DNA of 64,000 nt, from positions 1 through 64,000 of the forward strand of contig DASZXK010000180.1 in the NCBI GenBank assembly GCA_035545855.1, given 5' to 3'. Below are positions 38,325 through 46,759 of the stretch, in pieces. The number at the start of each line of letters is the position of its first letter. Position 1 is the stretch's first letter. A program made the position numbers and the translations under genes. Origin of the DNA: DASZVB01 sp035545855 (GTDB lineage: Bacteria > Myxococcota_A > Polyangia > Polyangiales > Polyangiaceae). Under the pieces are notes generated by a model. The model ran no database searches. It saw only the letters and a program-made list of their open reading frames with translations, and was not told where the DNA came from.

Positions 38325-38424
38325 GCCGGCCCCGTCAAGCGATCCGGCGATGGGTCCGGCCGATTCACGGCCCCGGGCCGAAGGCCGAGACGCACCAAAC
38401 ACCGGACTTTGCTAAGAACGACCC

Positions 38425-39117
38425 ATGCGGTCGGTTTCCGGGAAGGGTCAGAAGAAGACGGGACCGCGTCGCGGCCGGCCTCCGGGTAGCACGAGCGACC
38501 AGACGCGGCGCCGGATCCTCCAGGCCGCGTGCGAGTGCTTCGGCGCGCGCGGCTACGAATCCACCACGAACCGGGACATCGCCGATCGCGCCGGGCTCAC
38601 GGCGGCCGCCATCTATCAGTACTTCGATTCGAAACTCGTCCTCTACACGGAGGCCGCCCGCGAGGCGCAGCGGGAGATCGTCCCGCTGTTCGAGCAGGCG
38701 ATCGCCGGGCAGCCGTCGGCACGTGCGGCGCTCTCGGCGCTGACCCGGGCGTACGCGACCGCCTACGAGCGCTTTCCGAGGTCCACGCCCTTCCTCTCGG
38801 GCATCGCGGTCGAGATGCACCGCCATCCGGAGGTCGCGGGCGTCGTCCTCGGCGAGCCGAACCCGGTCTTGCAGATGATCGTCGACATCGTGGAGCGCGG
38901 GGTGGACGAAGGAGAGATCCCGCGCGGCGAGGCGTCTGCCGTCGTGTCCATGTACCTCGCGTCCACGATGGGCTTCTCGCTCCAGGCCGCGCTCACGGGG
39001 GCCGCGGGGCTCGCCGAGGCCGTCGAAGCGTTCGTCCGACTGCTCGACGGAAATCTCTTCGCCGCGCCCCGGGAGAAAGCGAAACCCGCCGGTCGCAAGA
39101 CGAAGAAGGCCGGCTGA
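38425..39117 (+). CDS. TetR-family transcriptional regulator
   Basis: A 230-residue protein with a basic N-terminal tail (KGQKKTGPRRGRPPGS) and a TetR helix-turn-helix at about 25-72: RRRILQAACECFGARGYEST, then TNRDIADRAGLTAAAIYQYF. The C-terminal half is a helical ligand-binding domain with no assigned ligand and a basic Lys-rich tail. It is divergent from the copper-monooxygenase-like lipoprotein gene and therefore its likely regulator. A terminal KKAG tail ends the protein 30 bases before the converging kinase gene. Confidence 0.92.
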   Translation: MRSVSGKGQKKTGPRRGRPPGSTSDQTRRRILQAACECFGARGYESTTNRDIADRAGLTAAAIYQYFDSKLVLYTEAAREAQREIVPLFEQAIAGQPSARAALSALTRAYATAYERFPRSTPFLSGIAVEMHRHPEVAGVVLGEPNPVLQMIVDIVERGVDEGEIPRGEASAVVSMYLASTMGFSLQAALTGAAGLAEAVEAFVRLLDGNLFAAPREKAKPAGRKTKKAG

Positions 39118-39147
39118 GCCGGCCAGGGAACGCTCGCGCGGGCTCCT

Positions 39148-40011
39148 TCAAGTCTGGACGCCGAGGGCGTAGCCGAGCGCTCGCCACATCGCGACGACGG
39201 TCTGGAATCGCTTCGACGGATCGATCGCGAGGCTCAGATTGACCCAGTCGTCCACGTCGGGCGAAAGATCCGGACGCACGGCGTGGAGGCTCGGCCGCTC
39301 CGCGCCCGTCACCTGACGGAGCAAGGTCCCGAGATCCGTCGAAGAAAACGGCGCGTGCCCGGCGAAGAAACGGAAGATGACGGCCGCGAGCGCGTAGACG
39401 TCGATGCGGTGATCGATGACGTCGTATTTCCCGAGCCACGTCTCGGGGGCGATGTAGCTCGGCGAGCCGGCGATCATGCCGTCCGCGGTGAGCCCGCGCA
39501 TGCGCTGGAACTTCGCGAACCCGAAGTCCAGGAGGCGAACGCCTCGACCGTTCGACAGGACGAAGATGTTCGCGGGCTTCAGATCCCGGTGCACGATGCC
39601 GATCTCGTGCGCGGCACGGAGCGTGTTCACCACGGGGCCGAACAGCGTCATCGCCATCTGGACGTCCGTCCGGAGGCCTTCTTTTTCCCGCGCGTCGAGC
39701 AGGTCGTCGAGGGGAAGGCCCTCGAGGAGCTCCGTCACGAGACACATGGATCCCTCGTCCGTCCAGCCCTGGTCGAGGACGTGAAGCGCGGCGGTGCCCT
39801 GGAGTGACGCCATCGCCCGCGCCTCCCGGAACATCCGCTCGGTCGACTCGGCGTCCGCGCCCGGCTTCAGGATCTTGAGCGCCACCTCGTCGCCCACGCG
39901 CAGGTCCTTCGCCCGGTAGACGGAGCTCTGCCCCCCCTCCCCGAGCAGGGAGACGACCTGATAGCGCCCCCCGATGATTTGCCCGGTTCTGTCGGGTGCC
40001 GCCCGCGCCAT
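39148..40011 (-). CDS. Small Ser/Thr protein kinase
   Basis: A 287-residue cytoplasmic kinase that is almost only a catalytic domain: YQVVSLLGEGGQSSVYRAKD, VALKI, VHRDLKPANIF, LDFGFAK and YIAPETW. The Gly-rich loop has Gln-Ser-Ser in place of the usual Met-Gly-Xxx, which is tolerated in the family. DFG and APE are kept, so it should be active. There is no membrane segment and no sensor domain, so a partner must supply the signal. The start is an ATG at 40011 or a GTG three codons earlier. It is divergent from an SDR gene (54 bases). Confidence 0.92.
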   Translation of the reverse strand: MARAAPDRTGQIIGGRYQVVSLLGEGGQSSVYRAKDLRVGDEVALKILKPGADAESTERMFREARAMASLQGTAALHVLDQGWTDEGSMCLVTELLEGLPLDDLLDAREKEGLRTDVQMAMTLFGPVVNTLRAAHEIGIVHRDLKPANIFVLSNGRGVRLLDFGFAKFQRMRGLTADGMIAGSPSYIAPETWLGKYDVIDHRIDVYALAAVIFRFFAGHAPFSSTDLGTLLRQVTGAERPSLHAVRPDLSPDVDDWVNLSLAIDPSKRFQTVVAMWRALGYALGVQT

Positions 40012-40065
40012 GGCAATCACCCACGATACGCCCCGGCCCTTCCCCTGTCAGCTATCATCCCGCCC

Positions 40066-40857
40066 ATGAAGCGACTCGAAGGCAAGCGCGCCGTCATCAC
40101 CGGCGCCGGAAGCGGCATCGGGCGGGCGTCGGCGGTTCTCTTCGCCGAGGAGGGCGCGCGGCTCGTCCTCTGCGACGTGAACGAGGAAGGGCTCGCGGCC
40201 ACGGTGGAGACGATCCGCAAAGCCGGCGGCACGGCGCGCGGCGTCGTCGCGAGCGTCGCGGACGACGCCGCGGTGAAGGGTCTCGTGAGCGAGTGTGTGC
40301 GCGAGTACGGCGGCCTCGAGATCTTCTACGCGAACGCCGGCGTCTCCGGAGGCCTCGTCTCGCTCCTCTCGCTGGAAGCCCCGGAGTTCCGCGCGCTCCT
40401 CGAGGTGAACCTCATCGGGCCGTTCCTCGGCATCAAGTACGCGGCAGCGCACATGATCGAGCACGGCGGCGGCTCGATCGTCTGCACCGCCTCGGTCGCC
40501 GGCCTTCGCTCGGGCGCCGGCAGCCCGCACTACAGCGCGAGCAAGGCCGCGGTCGTGAGCCTGGTGCAGACGTCCGCGTGCCAGCTCGCCGGGACGAACG
40601 TCCGCGTGAACGCGATCTGCCCCGGTCTCATCGAGACGGGCATGACGCAGCCGCTCTTCGACTACGCGCGAGCGACGGGCAAAGAAGCGAAGATTGGCCA
40701 GCTCAATCCCTTGAAGCGGGGCGGGCGGCCCGAGGAGATCGCGCGCGTCGCGCTCTTCCTCGCGAGCGACGAGGCGAGCTACGTGAACGGCCAGGCCTGG
40801 GCCGTCGACGGCGGCCTCTCCGCGAGCCACCCCGTGGTCCCGGGTCGCATGGCATGA
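40066..40857 (+). CDS. Short-chain dehydrogenase/reductase
   Basis: A 263-residue classical SDR with the cofactor motif ITGAGSGIGRASA (about 10-22), an acidic residue ending the second strand (LVLCDVNE) that favours NAD(H), NAGVSG, a catalytic Ser-Tyr-Lys set (CTASVAG and HYSASKAAVVSL) and the terminal VDGG. It oxidises or reduces a hydroxyl/keto group, with unknown substrate. Its stop overlaps the start of the M19 dipeptidase (ATGA), so the two are coupled. The chemical link between them is not obvious. Confidence 0.93.
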   Translation: MKRLEGKRAVITGAGSGIGRASAVLFAEEGARLVLCDVNEEGLAATVETIRKAGGTARGVVASVADDAAVKGLVSECVREYGGLEIFYANAGVSGGLVSLLSLEAPEFRALLEVNLIGPFLGIKYAAAHMIEHGGGSIVCTASVAGLRSGAGSPHYSASKAAVVSLVQTSACQLAGTNVRVNAICPGLIETGMTQPLFDYARATGKEAKIGQLNPLKRGGRPEEIARVALFLASDEASYVNGQAWAVDGGLSASHPVVPGRMA

Positions 40858-41891
40858 CCGGAACCGGGGCGGCGCTCTTCGGGCTCGCGACGCTGCTCGT
40901 CCTCGTGCCGCTCCCCGCGCGCGGGGCGGACGTCGCTCCTCCGCCGATCCCCGTCGTGGATCTCCACGTCGATCTCTCGTATCGCGTGAACTACCGCGGC
41001 GGCACGCTCGCCCGCGGCTCCGGGCAGTACGTCGCGTCGCGGCTACTCCGGGCCGGCGTGCGCGGCGTGGTCCTCCCGCTCTTCGTGCCGAAATCCGTCT
41101 CGCCCGAGGGGCCACGCATGGAGGATCTCGAGGGCTCCTTCGAGAAACTCTCGTCGCTCCTGCCGAAGACGCCGCCGTTCTCCGCGCCCGGTTGCAGAGG
41201 AGATCCGGCGGCCGTCCGCACGTTTCTCGCGTTCGAAGGAGCCGGTCCGCTCGCAGGCGAACCCACCGCGGTGGAGCGCTGGGCAGGACGCGGCGTTCGC
41301 GTCTTCGGGCTCGTGCACACGTTCGACAACGCCCTCGCGACGTCCTCCGCGAACGAAACGCCGAGTGTCACGGGGCTGACGGACGCCGGCCGGGACGTCG
41401 TTCGTCGCGTCTTCGCCGCGGGCGGCATCGTGGACGTCTCTCACGCCTCCGATCGCACGACGGACGAGATCCTCGCGCTCGCGCGGGCAGAGGGAAAGGT
41501 GGTCGTCGCGACGCACTCGAACGCCCGCGCGCTCACGCCGCACCCGCGGAACCTCGAGGACGATCAGATCCGCGCGATCGCCGCGACGGGGGGAGTCGTC
41601 GGTGTGAACTTCCACTCCAGGTTCCTCGTCGAGAAGGGCCGCGCGACGATCGCCGACGTCGTGAGGCACGTGCGGCACCTGGTCTCCGTCGCGGGCGTGG
41701 AGCACGTCGCCATCGGCTCGGACTTCGAGGGGGACATCACGCCTCCGGTGGGCCTGGAGGATGCCTCGCGGTTTCCCGCCCTCGGACGAGCGCTTGTCGC
41801 CGCCGGCTTATCGAGGGAGGACGTGACGAGGATCTTCGGCGAGAACGCGCTCCGCGTCCTGTGTCCGAATGCGGCGCCGCTGAAAAAGTAG
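40854..41891 (+). CDS. Membrane dipeptidase (peptidase M19 family)
   Basis: A 345-residue protein with a signal peptide (LATLLVLVPLPARGAD) and the zinc-ligand pattern of renal-type dipeptidases: His-x-Asp in VVDLHVDLSY, Glu in FLAFEGAGPL, His in IVDVSHAS and His in VVATHSNARAL, plus Asp in AIGSDFEGDI. The binuclear zinc enzymes hydrolyse dipeptides, some of mixed D/L type, in the periplasm or at the cell surface. It is coupled to the SDR by an ATGA overlap. A short charged C-terminus follows the last helix. Confidence 0.92.
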   Translation: MTGTGAALFGLATLLVLVPLPARGADVAPPPIPVVDLHVDLSYRVNYRGGTLARGSGQYVASRLLRAGVRGVVLPLFVPKSVSPEGPRMEDLEGSFEKLSSLLPKTPPFSAPGCRGDPAAVRTFLAFEGAGPLAGEPTAVERWAGRGVRVFGLVHTFDNALATSSANETPSVTGLTDAGRDVVRRVFAAGGIVDVSHASDRTTDEILALARAEGKVVVATHSNARALTPHPRNLEDDQIRAIAATGGVVGVNFHSRFLVEKGRATIADVVRHVRHLVSVAGVEHVAIGSDFEGDITPPVGLEDASRFPALGRALVAAGLSREDVTRIFGENALRVLCPNAAPLKK

Positions 41892-41979
41892 CGTGCTCCC
41901 GGAGAGCGCCCCCGGGACGACCGGGTCCGGTCACGCGCCGATTTCGGCCCCGCATCGTCGGTGATACGTGGAAGGCCCC

Positions 41980-42507
41980 ATGTCGAACGTCGAATCCCGC
42001 TGTCTCGATGCGTTCCCCGAGTGGCTCCGCTCTCTCGCCGACGACGCGCTCGCGCTCGCGGCCATCGTGGAGAACGCGGAAGAGCCGGAGGCGCGTCGCC
42101 GGAAGGCCGCGAGCGCGTTGAACTACCTCTTCAAGTCGCTCGACCTCATCCCCGACGGCATCGAAGACCTCGGGTTCCTCGACGACGCGTTCGTCTTCCG
42201 CGTCGCGGCGGCGGCGACGCCCGCGGACGGGAGCGACGTCCTTTCGCGTCTCGCCAGCGACACGGCGCTCCTCCGCGAGTTCCTCGGCGCGGACTACGCG
42301 CGGCTCGAACGCTTCGTCGAAGGGCTCGAGAGCGGCTCGGCTCGCGGGCGGAGCGTGGCGCAGATCGTCACGGAAGCGCCCGCGCGGAACGCGCTCGTCA
42401 GCGACGTGAAGGGTTGGGCCGGGGGCTACGCCGTGCCCGCCTTCGGTCGCGACACGAAGAACCTCGTGAAGCTGAAGTCGTTCCTCGGAGCTAAGCTCCC
42501 GGCCTGA
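41980..42507 (+). CDS. YkvA-like (DUF1232) domain protein
   Basis: A 175-residue protein. The DUF1232 signature is seen at about residues 40-70: KAASALNYLFKSLDLIPDGI followed by EDLGFLDDAFVFRVAA. That short domain is usually membrane-associated, and its Pro-Asp pair is highly conserved. The C-terminal half is helical with no recognised motif. An in-frame GTG 12 bases earlier is an alternative start. The function of the family is unknown. It is the last plus-strand gene before a convergent gap containing two palindromes. Confidence 0.8.
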   Translation: MSNVESRCLDAFPEWLRSLADDALALAAIVENAEEPEARRRKAASALNYLFKSLDLIPDGIEDLGFLDDAFVFRVAAAATPADGSDVLSRLASDTALLREFLGADYARLERFVEGLESGSARGRSVAQIVTEAPARNALVSDVKGWAGGYAVPAFGRDTKNLVKLKSFLGAKLPA

Positions 42508-42629
42508 GGGAGCGCGCCCCGGGTCTCGGCGGGTCGGTGCGAATCGACGCCATCGACGCGACCGCCCGGTCGGCGGATTCGCTCTCCTTGTCCGTCTCCA
42601 CGCGGTCACTGGGGGGAGCGTCCGCACTG

Positions 42630-42651
42630 GATAGTTTGTATACAAACTATC
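42630..42651. repeat. GTATAC-centred palindrome, perfect copy
   Basis: A perfect 22-base palindrome with core AGTTTGTATACAAACT flanked by GAT on the left and ATC on the right. This is the consensus form of the family. Confidence 0.85.
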
Positions 42652-42715
42652 CCCGCGGCGTGGGCCCACCGCTGAGTCCAGTCCGTGGCTGCAGCGCTGC
42701 GAACGTCCGCACCCG

Positions 42716-42737
42716 GATAGTTTGTATACAAACTATG
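42716..42737. repeat. GTATAC-centred palindrome, near-perfect copy
   Basis: Identical to the copy at 42630 except for the last base (G for C). It heads the second unit of the tandem repeat. Confidence 0.85.
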
Positions 42738-42820
42738 CCTCGGCGTGGGGCCCACCGCCGAGTCCAGTCCGTGGCTGCGTCGCTGCGAGCCGGGCCCGGG
42801 GGCCTCGTGCCGCGAGGCCG

Positions 42821-44560
42821 TCAGGGCATGGGGCTCTGGGCCTGGAGATCCTTCTTCGGCTCGGCGGCGGTGCTCCCGTCGCCGTTGGCGAGGATCTCGT
42901 TCATGAGATCCCGGCACTCGGGCTTGCCCTTCAGGTGGTTGATGAGAACCCCCGTCGCCTTCGTGAAGCCTTCCTCGAACTTCAGGCCTTCGCGCGTGCG
43001 AGCGGCGACCTTCTCGCGGCCGGACGCGAGGTCCTCTTCGAGGGCCTCCGCGTAGCGGGCGAGCTGGGCGCGGAGCTCCTCGATCTGCCGGCGTAGGTCC
43101 TTCGCGGTCGCCTCGCGCGCGGAGCGCTTCGCTTCTCGCTGCTTGAGCTGAAACCGCTTCACCTCGACCATCGCGAGCGCGGCGCCGCACTGTTCGAACA
43201 CCTGTCGCGTGCCGCGACCGGCGCGCTCGGCCTCGTTCGCGCGAGCGCCCGTCTCTTGCGCCTGCTGTTCGGCGGCGGAGAGCTCGGCTCGGGCCGCTTC
43301 CTCCTCCTCCGCGTGGGTCGCCGCGTCGCGGAGCGCCCGGGACTCTTCCTGGGCGAGCTCCTCCACCTTGCGGCCGATTTCGGCGCGGAGCGCGCGGCCT
43401 CTCCGTTCGAGCGCCTCGAGCCTGCGGGTGTGACTCGCGATCTCGCCTTCGAGCCCGTTCGCCTTCGCGGCGAGATCCCACGACGTGGCGAGCGCCTGCA
43501 GCACCTCCGGCGGCGCGTTCCCGGACGGATATGCGCGCGCGAGCATGCGCGAGAAGAGCCCGGCTCGGCTCGCCCACTCCGTGACGTTCGCGGAGCGCGG
43601 CGGGGGAGGCGGATAGAGCTGCGGCGCGGCGGGAGCCTCGCCACCGCCTTCCTTGTCCCAGGCCTGCGAGGGGAGGGAGCGCTGGAGGGCCTTGAGCTCT
43701 TCGAGGAGGTGGTGGCCGTCCCGATACCTGCGCCGCGGGTCCTTCTCGAGGAGCCGCATGATGATGCGCTCGGCGACAGGGTGGCAGTCCTTCCGGAGCG
43801 TGCTCGGCTTCGGCGCGGGCGCCGTGCGCTGCATCTCCAGCAGCGTGTCCCGATCGCTCGAGCGGAAGGGGAGCTGGCCGGTGAGCATCTCGAAGAACAG
43901 GATGCCGAGGGCGTACAGATCGCTCTGCGGACCGGCCTGCTCGCCGCGCGCCTGCTCCGGTGACATGTACTCGGGCGTTCCGAACACGGCGCCCTTCGGC
44001 GCGAGCCGAGGATCGTGCGCGAGCGCGGCGAGCCCGAAGTCCAGGATCTTCACGAAGTCCTTCCTGCCGCCCCGCGCGGTGAGGAGGATGTTGTCGCTCT
44101 TCAGATCGCGGTGAACGACACCGAGGTCGTGAGCGCGCGCGAGAGCCGCACCCATCTGCTCCAGGATGTCGACCGCGCGCTGGATGGGCATCGGGCCGCG
44201 CGAGATCTCGGCGGAGAGCGGAGTCCCCACGAGGTACTCCATGACGAGATAGAGCTCGCCCTCCTCCGTCTCGCCGATGTCGTGGATGTCGATGATGTGC
44301 GCGTGGTCGACGCGGTTCGCGGCGCGCGCCTCGCGGAGCATCCAGGCGCGGAGGTGAGTCTCTCCGCGGAGATCGGGGCGGATCAGCTTCACCGCCACGA
44401 CGCGATCGATGAGGACGTGCCGGGCTCGGTAGACGATGCCCATGCCCCCTTCGCCGATGCGCGCCTCGAGGCGATAGCGCCCGGCGATCACCTTGTTCAG
44501 CGCTGGGTCATTCGCACCCCGGCGCGACACCTTCGACCTCTCCGCTACTGCGTCGACCAT
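42821..44560 (-). CDS. Ser/Thr protein kinase with a C-terminal coiled coil
   Basis: A 579-residue cytoplasmic protein. The kinase domain (about 25-300) has YRLEARIGEGGMGIVYRARH, VAVKLI, VVHRDLKSDNILL, ILDFGLAAL, GTPEYMSPEQ and the final Arg in KDPRRRYRDG, so it should be active. A Pro-rich linker (about 315-335) leads to a long heptad-rich coiled coil (about 370-525: LEALERRGRALRAEIGRKVE, AKDLRRQIEELRAQLARYAE). Coiled coils in bacterial kinases often drive dimerisation or binding to a scaffold. The ATG at 44560 was preferred to one 13 codons upstream. It lies alone, transcribed toward the tandem palindrome gap. Confidence 0.93.
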   Translation of the reverse strand: MVDAVAERSKVSRRGANDPALNKVIAGRYRLEARIGEGGMGIVYRARHVLIDRVVAVKLIRPDLRGETHLRAWMLREARAANRVDHAHIIDIHDIGETEEGELYLVMEYLVGTPLSAEISRGPMPIQRAVDILEQMGAALARAHDLGVVHRDLKSDNILLTARGGRKDFVKILDFGLAALAHDPRLAPKGAVFGTPEYMSPEQARGEQAGPQSDLYALGILFFEMLTGQLPFRSSDRDTLLEMQRTAPAPKPSTLRKDCHPVAERIIMRLLEKDPRRRYRDGHHLLEELKALQRSLPSQAWDKEGGGEAPAAPQLYPPPPPRSANVTEWASRAGLFSRMLARAYPSGNAPPEVLQALATSWDLAAKANGLEGEIASHTRRLEALERRGRALRAEIGRKVEELAQEESRALRDAATHAEEEEAARAELSAAEQQAQETGARANEAERAGRGTRQVFEQCGAALAMVEVKRFQLKQREAKRSAREATAKDLRRQIEELRAQLARYAEALEEDLASGREKVAARTREGLKFEEGFTKATGVLINHLKGKPECRDLMNEILANGDGSTAAEPKKDLQAQSPMP

Positions 44561-44866
44561 CTTGTTCGCTTGGAAAGTCGGCCGCGTGCGTGCACGCACC
44601 GCGGCACCGAACCCTCATCTTCCTCCACCGTGCCACTTCCGGACAAGGGGATAGGCCAGAGTTTTCCGGCGGGTTCGGTCGGCTTCCAGGAGCTCGCCGG
44701 CTCGCCGGCTCGCTCGCGACCCGAGGCCACGCCGGCGACCCGAGGCCTCGCTCGCGACCGGGATGCCGATTGCGTACGCCGCGTCGTCGCGACGACAGTG
44801 CGCGTGTGTTCACGGGCGCGCGGGCCGGCCCTGCGGCCCGCGCTCACCTCGAAACGCGAACTCGGC
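44561..44866. other. Gene-free gap with short direct repeats
   Basis: This 306-base stretch lies between two minus-strand genes. It includes a patch at about 44697-44760 with GCCGGCTCGC repeated and the block CGACCCGAGGCC present twice, separated by 22 bases. The kinase promoter should lie here. I see no convincing gene. Confidence 0.45.
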
Positions 44867-45529
44867 TCAGAACACGACGTTCAGCACCGGAACTTCGACT
44901 TCCGTCTGCTGCTTCACGCCGAGAACCGCGACCTCGGTGCGGGTATACATTTGTCGCACCTCCACCGCAGGGAGCGACAGCGTGAGCGCGTCCCCGGACA
45001 CGCCGACGAGCGCGGGCGGCAGCGCCGGGACCTTCGCGATCGCGGGGCGGGTTCGGTGCAGGCTTCCTTGCGGCGCCGCGGCGGGGGCCGGAGCCGGAGC
45101 GGGAGCAGCCGGCGCCGACTCGGGCCGCGCGGGTTCGGCAACCGGTTCGTCCGCGGGCGGATGATCCTCGGTGTAGTTCGTCGGCTCGTAGGCACTTGCC
45201 GAGAGGACCGCGACCGTCGTGGGGAGAGCGAGCGCCATGCCGCCGACGAGGAGGTAGATGGAGAGCTTCGCGTCTCCGCCATTCTCGGCGAAGTAGCCGC
45301 CGACGCCGCCCGCGACTGCTCCGAGACCGCCGCCCACGGCGTAAGCCCACGCGGGCTTCGTGCTCGCCGCGGCCTCCACGAGCATGACCGCCTCCGCGCC
45401 GAGCAGCGCTCCACCCGTGATGCCCTTACCAGTCGGCGACGCCTCGCTCTCGGCGGCGAGAGAGACCCGCGGGCTCAGCGCCACAAGACCGATGACCGTC
45501 GCACTCAGAAGTTTACCGAACCCTCGCAT
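44867..45529 (-). CDS. Secreted/membrane protein of unknown function
   Basis: A 220-residue protein with a signal peptide (TVIGLVALSPRVSLAAE). Two or three hydrophobic Gly/Ala-rich segments follow at about 38-110 (GALLGAEAVMLVEAA, GGGLGAVAGGVGGYF, IYLLVGGMALALPTTV). A Pro/Ala-rich spacer (about 120-155) and a beta-rich C-terminus ending in VLNVVF complete it. The layout suggests an envelope protein anchored by a few helices with a periplasmic tail. It looks like a lineage-specific myxobacterial protein. No function can be given. It stands alone, divergent from the permease-like gene across 264 bases. Confidence 0.68.
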   Translation of the reverse strand: MRGFGKLLSATVIGLVALSPRVSLAAESEASPTGKGITGGALLGAEAVMLVEAAASTKPAWAYAVGGGLGAVAGGVGGYFAENGGDAKLSIYLLVGGMALALPTTVAVLSASAYEPTNYTEDHPPADEPVAEPARPESAPAAPAPAPAPAAAPQGSLHRTRPAIAKVPALPPALVGVSGDALTLSLPAVEVRQMYTRTEVAVLGVKQQTEVEVPVLNVVF

Positions 45530-45793
45530 GGGCCCTCCAGGTTAGTCGCTTCGACAAGCGCCCGCGACAATAACACCCGTTTTCCGCCTTTGGGTGCGGA
45601 ACCGGCGGGCAATGTTCGGCCGGTTTCAGCCCGCTTTCCGCGTGCTCCGTGAATCTTTGTGGGCCGTGGCGCCACGCCCCGGGCGATTTCGGGCCGGGCG
45701 CGCGGCGTCTCGCCTGCCGTCCCGCCGGGCCTCGCGGCCGGGGTCCATCGGACTCCTCGGGCGGCGCGGAACGGAACCGCTACGCTCTGCCTC

Positions 45794-46759
45794 GTGCGGC
45801 CACTCCTCATCGCGTCCCTTCGCCTCGTGGCGGTCGCGGTCGCCCTGGTGCTCGCACTCGGGCTCTCGGCGGGCGCGATCCGCCTGATGCCGTGGCTCGT
45901 CGCGAAGGACGTGCCGCTGTCGCTCGCGGCTCCGTTCGCGAGAGTCCTCGCGTCGTCCTCGCTCGAGGCGTCGGTCCTCGTCGGGGTCCCGCTCGGAGTC
46001 GCGCTCGCGACGGCCTCGTTCGTCGATCGCGGCGAAGCGCGAGCGCTCGCCGCGCTCGGGGCGTCTCCCGCGCGTCTCGTCGGAGAGCTCGCGGTGGCGC
46101 TCGCGCTGCTCTCGGTTTCGTTCGCCCCGTCCGCCCGTCTTTCCGAGGTGAACGCGCTCGGGGCGCTGTCGAATCGCCTGGTGGCGGAGGGACGACGAAG
46201 CTGCGCCGAGTCGGAGTCCCCGCGGCGCGTCGACGTCCCGCTCGTCGCGCTCACGTGGCTCTGTTTCGAGCGCGGGGCCCGCATCGTCGGCCGCGTGCCG
46301 GGGTTCGGTGACGGCGCCTGGTTCTCCGCGAGCGACCTCGCTCCGAGCGCGGATTTCGGGACCGTGACGCTCTCGGATCTCCACCTCTCCGCCCGGCTCG
46401 GATCCCGCATCGCGACGGTCCACGCCGGTACGTCCCGCCTGTCGGGGCTTCCGCGGTGGGGCACGTCGCGTTCCTTCGGCGGCGTCGCGCGCGCCCTCCT
46501 CGTCGCCCTCTCGGCGTCGCTCGCCGCGCTCGGTCTCGCCGTCGCCATCCTCCGGCGGAGGCTCTCCTCGCAGGTTCACGCCGCGGCGCTCGCGGCGCTG
46601 TCGTCGGTCGCCGTGCTCTCGGTCCTCCTCCGTCTGGACCGAGACCGCGCCGCGGCCGTGGCGTACGTCGGGCTCCCCGTCCTCGCGCTCGTGCTCCCGC
46701 CGCTCCTCGCGAAGATCCCCTGGAATTTGCCCTGGATTGCCCGCTCGGAGCGCCGGTGA
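45794..46759 (+). CDS. LptF/LptG-like permease
   Basis: A 321-residue inner membrane protein with two hydrophobic N-terminal helices, a third around VLVGVPLGVALATASF, then the cytoplasmic coupling-like segment DRGEARALAALGASPARLVG, which resembles the conserved region of LptF/LptG. A periplasmic beta-rich domain (about 140-230) and three C-terminal helices follow. LptF/G are the membrane parts of the ABC exporter that moves lipopolysaccharide. The sequence is shorter and more diverged than typical members, so this is a tentative call. The GTG at 45794 begins the first helix. Its stop overlaps the next gene start (GTGA). Confidence 0.6.
   Translation: MRPLLIASLRLVAVAVALVLALGLSAGAIRLMPWLVAKDVPLSLAAPFARVLASSSLEASVLVGVPLGVALATASFVDRGEARALAALGASPARLVGELAVALALLSVSFAPSARLSEVNALGALSNRLVAEGRRSCAESESPRRVDVPLVALTWLCFERGARIVGRVPGFGDGAWFSASDLAPSADFGTVTLSDLHLSARLGSRIATVHAGTSRLSGLPRWGTSRSFGGVARALLVALSASLAALGLAVAILRRRLSSQVHAAALAALSSVAVLSVLLRLDRDRAAAVAYVGLPVLALVLPPLLAKIPWNLPWIARSERR

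Larger units (their letters stand above)
42630..42788. repeat. Tandem 86-base repeat, two units, each led by a palindrome
   Basis: Unit one starts at 42630 and unit two at 42716. After the palindrome both share GGCGTGGG, CCCACCGC and GAGTCCAGTCCGTGGCTGC, then CGCTGCGA, with a few substitutions and one-base gaps over about 73 bases. Recent tandem duplication of a palindrome with its flank is the simplest explanation. Confidence 0.8.
42508..42820. other. Convergent gene-free gap with tandem palindrome repeats
   Basis: This 313-base gap lies between the 3' ends of the YkvA-like gene and a kinase gene. It holds a tandem repeat of about 86 bases, each unit beginning with the GTATAC-centred palindrome. 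I see no gene in it. Confidence 0.6.

Noticed and set aside
44944..44949. A GTATAC hexamer inside the gene at 44867
   Set aside because: The flanks (GCGG and ATTTG) lack the AGTTT/AAACT arms, so it is not a copy of the palindrome family.
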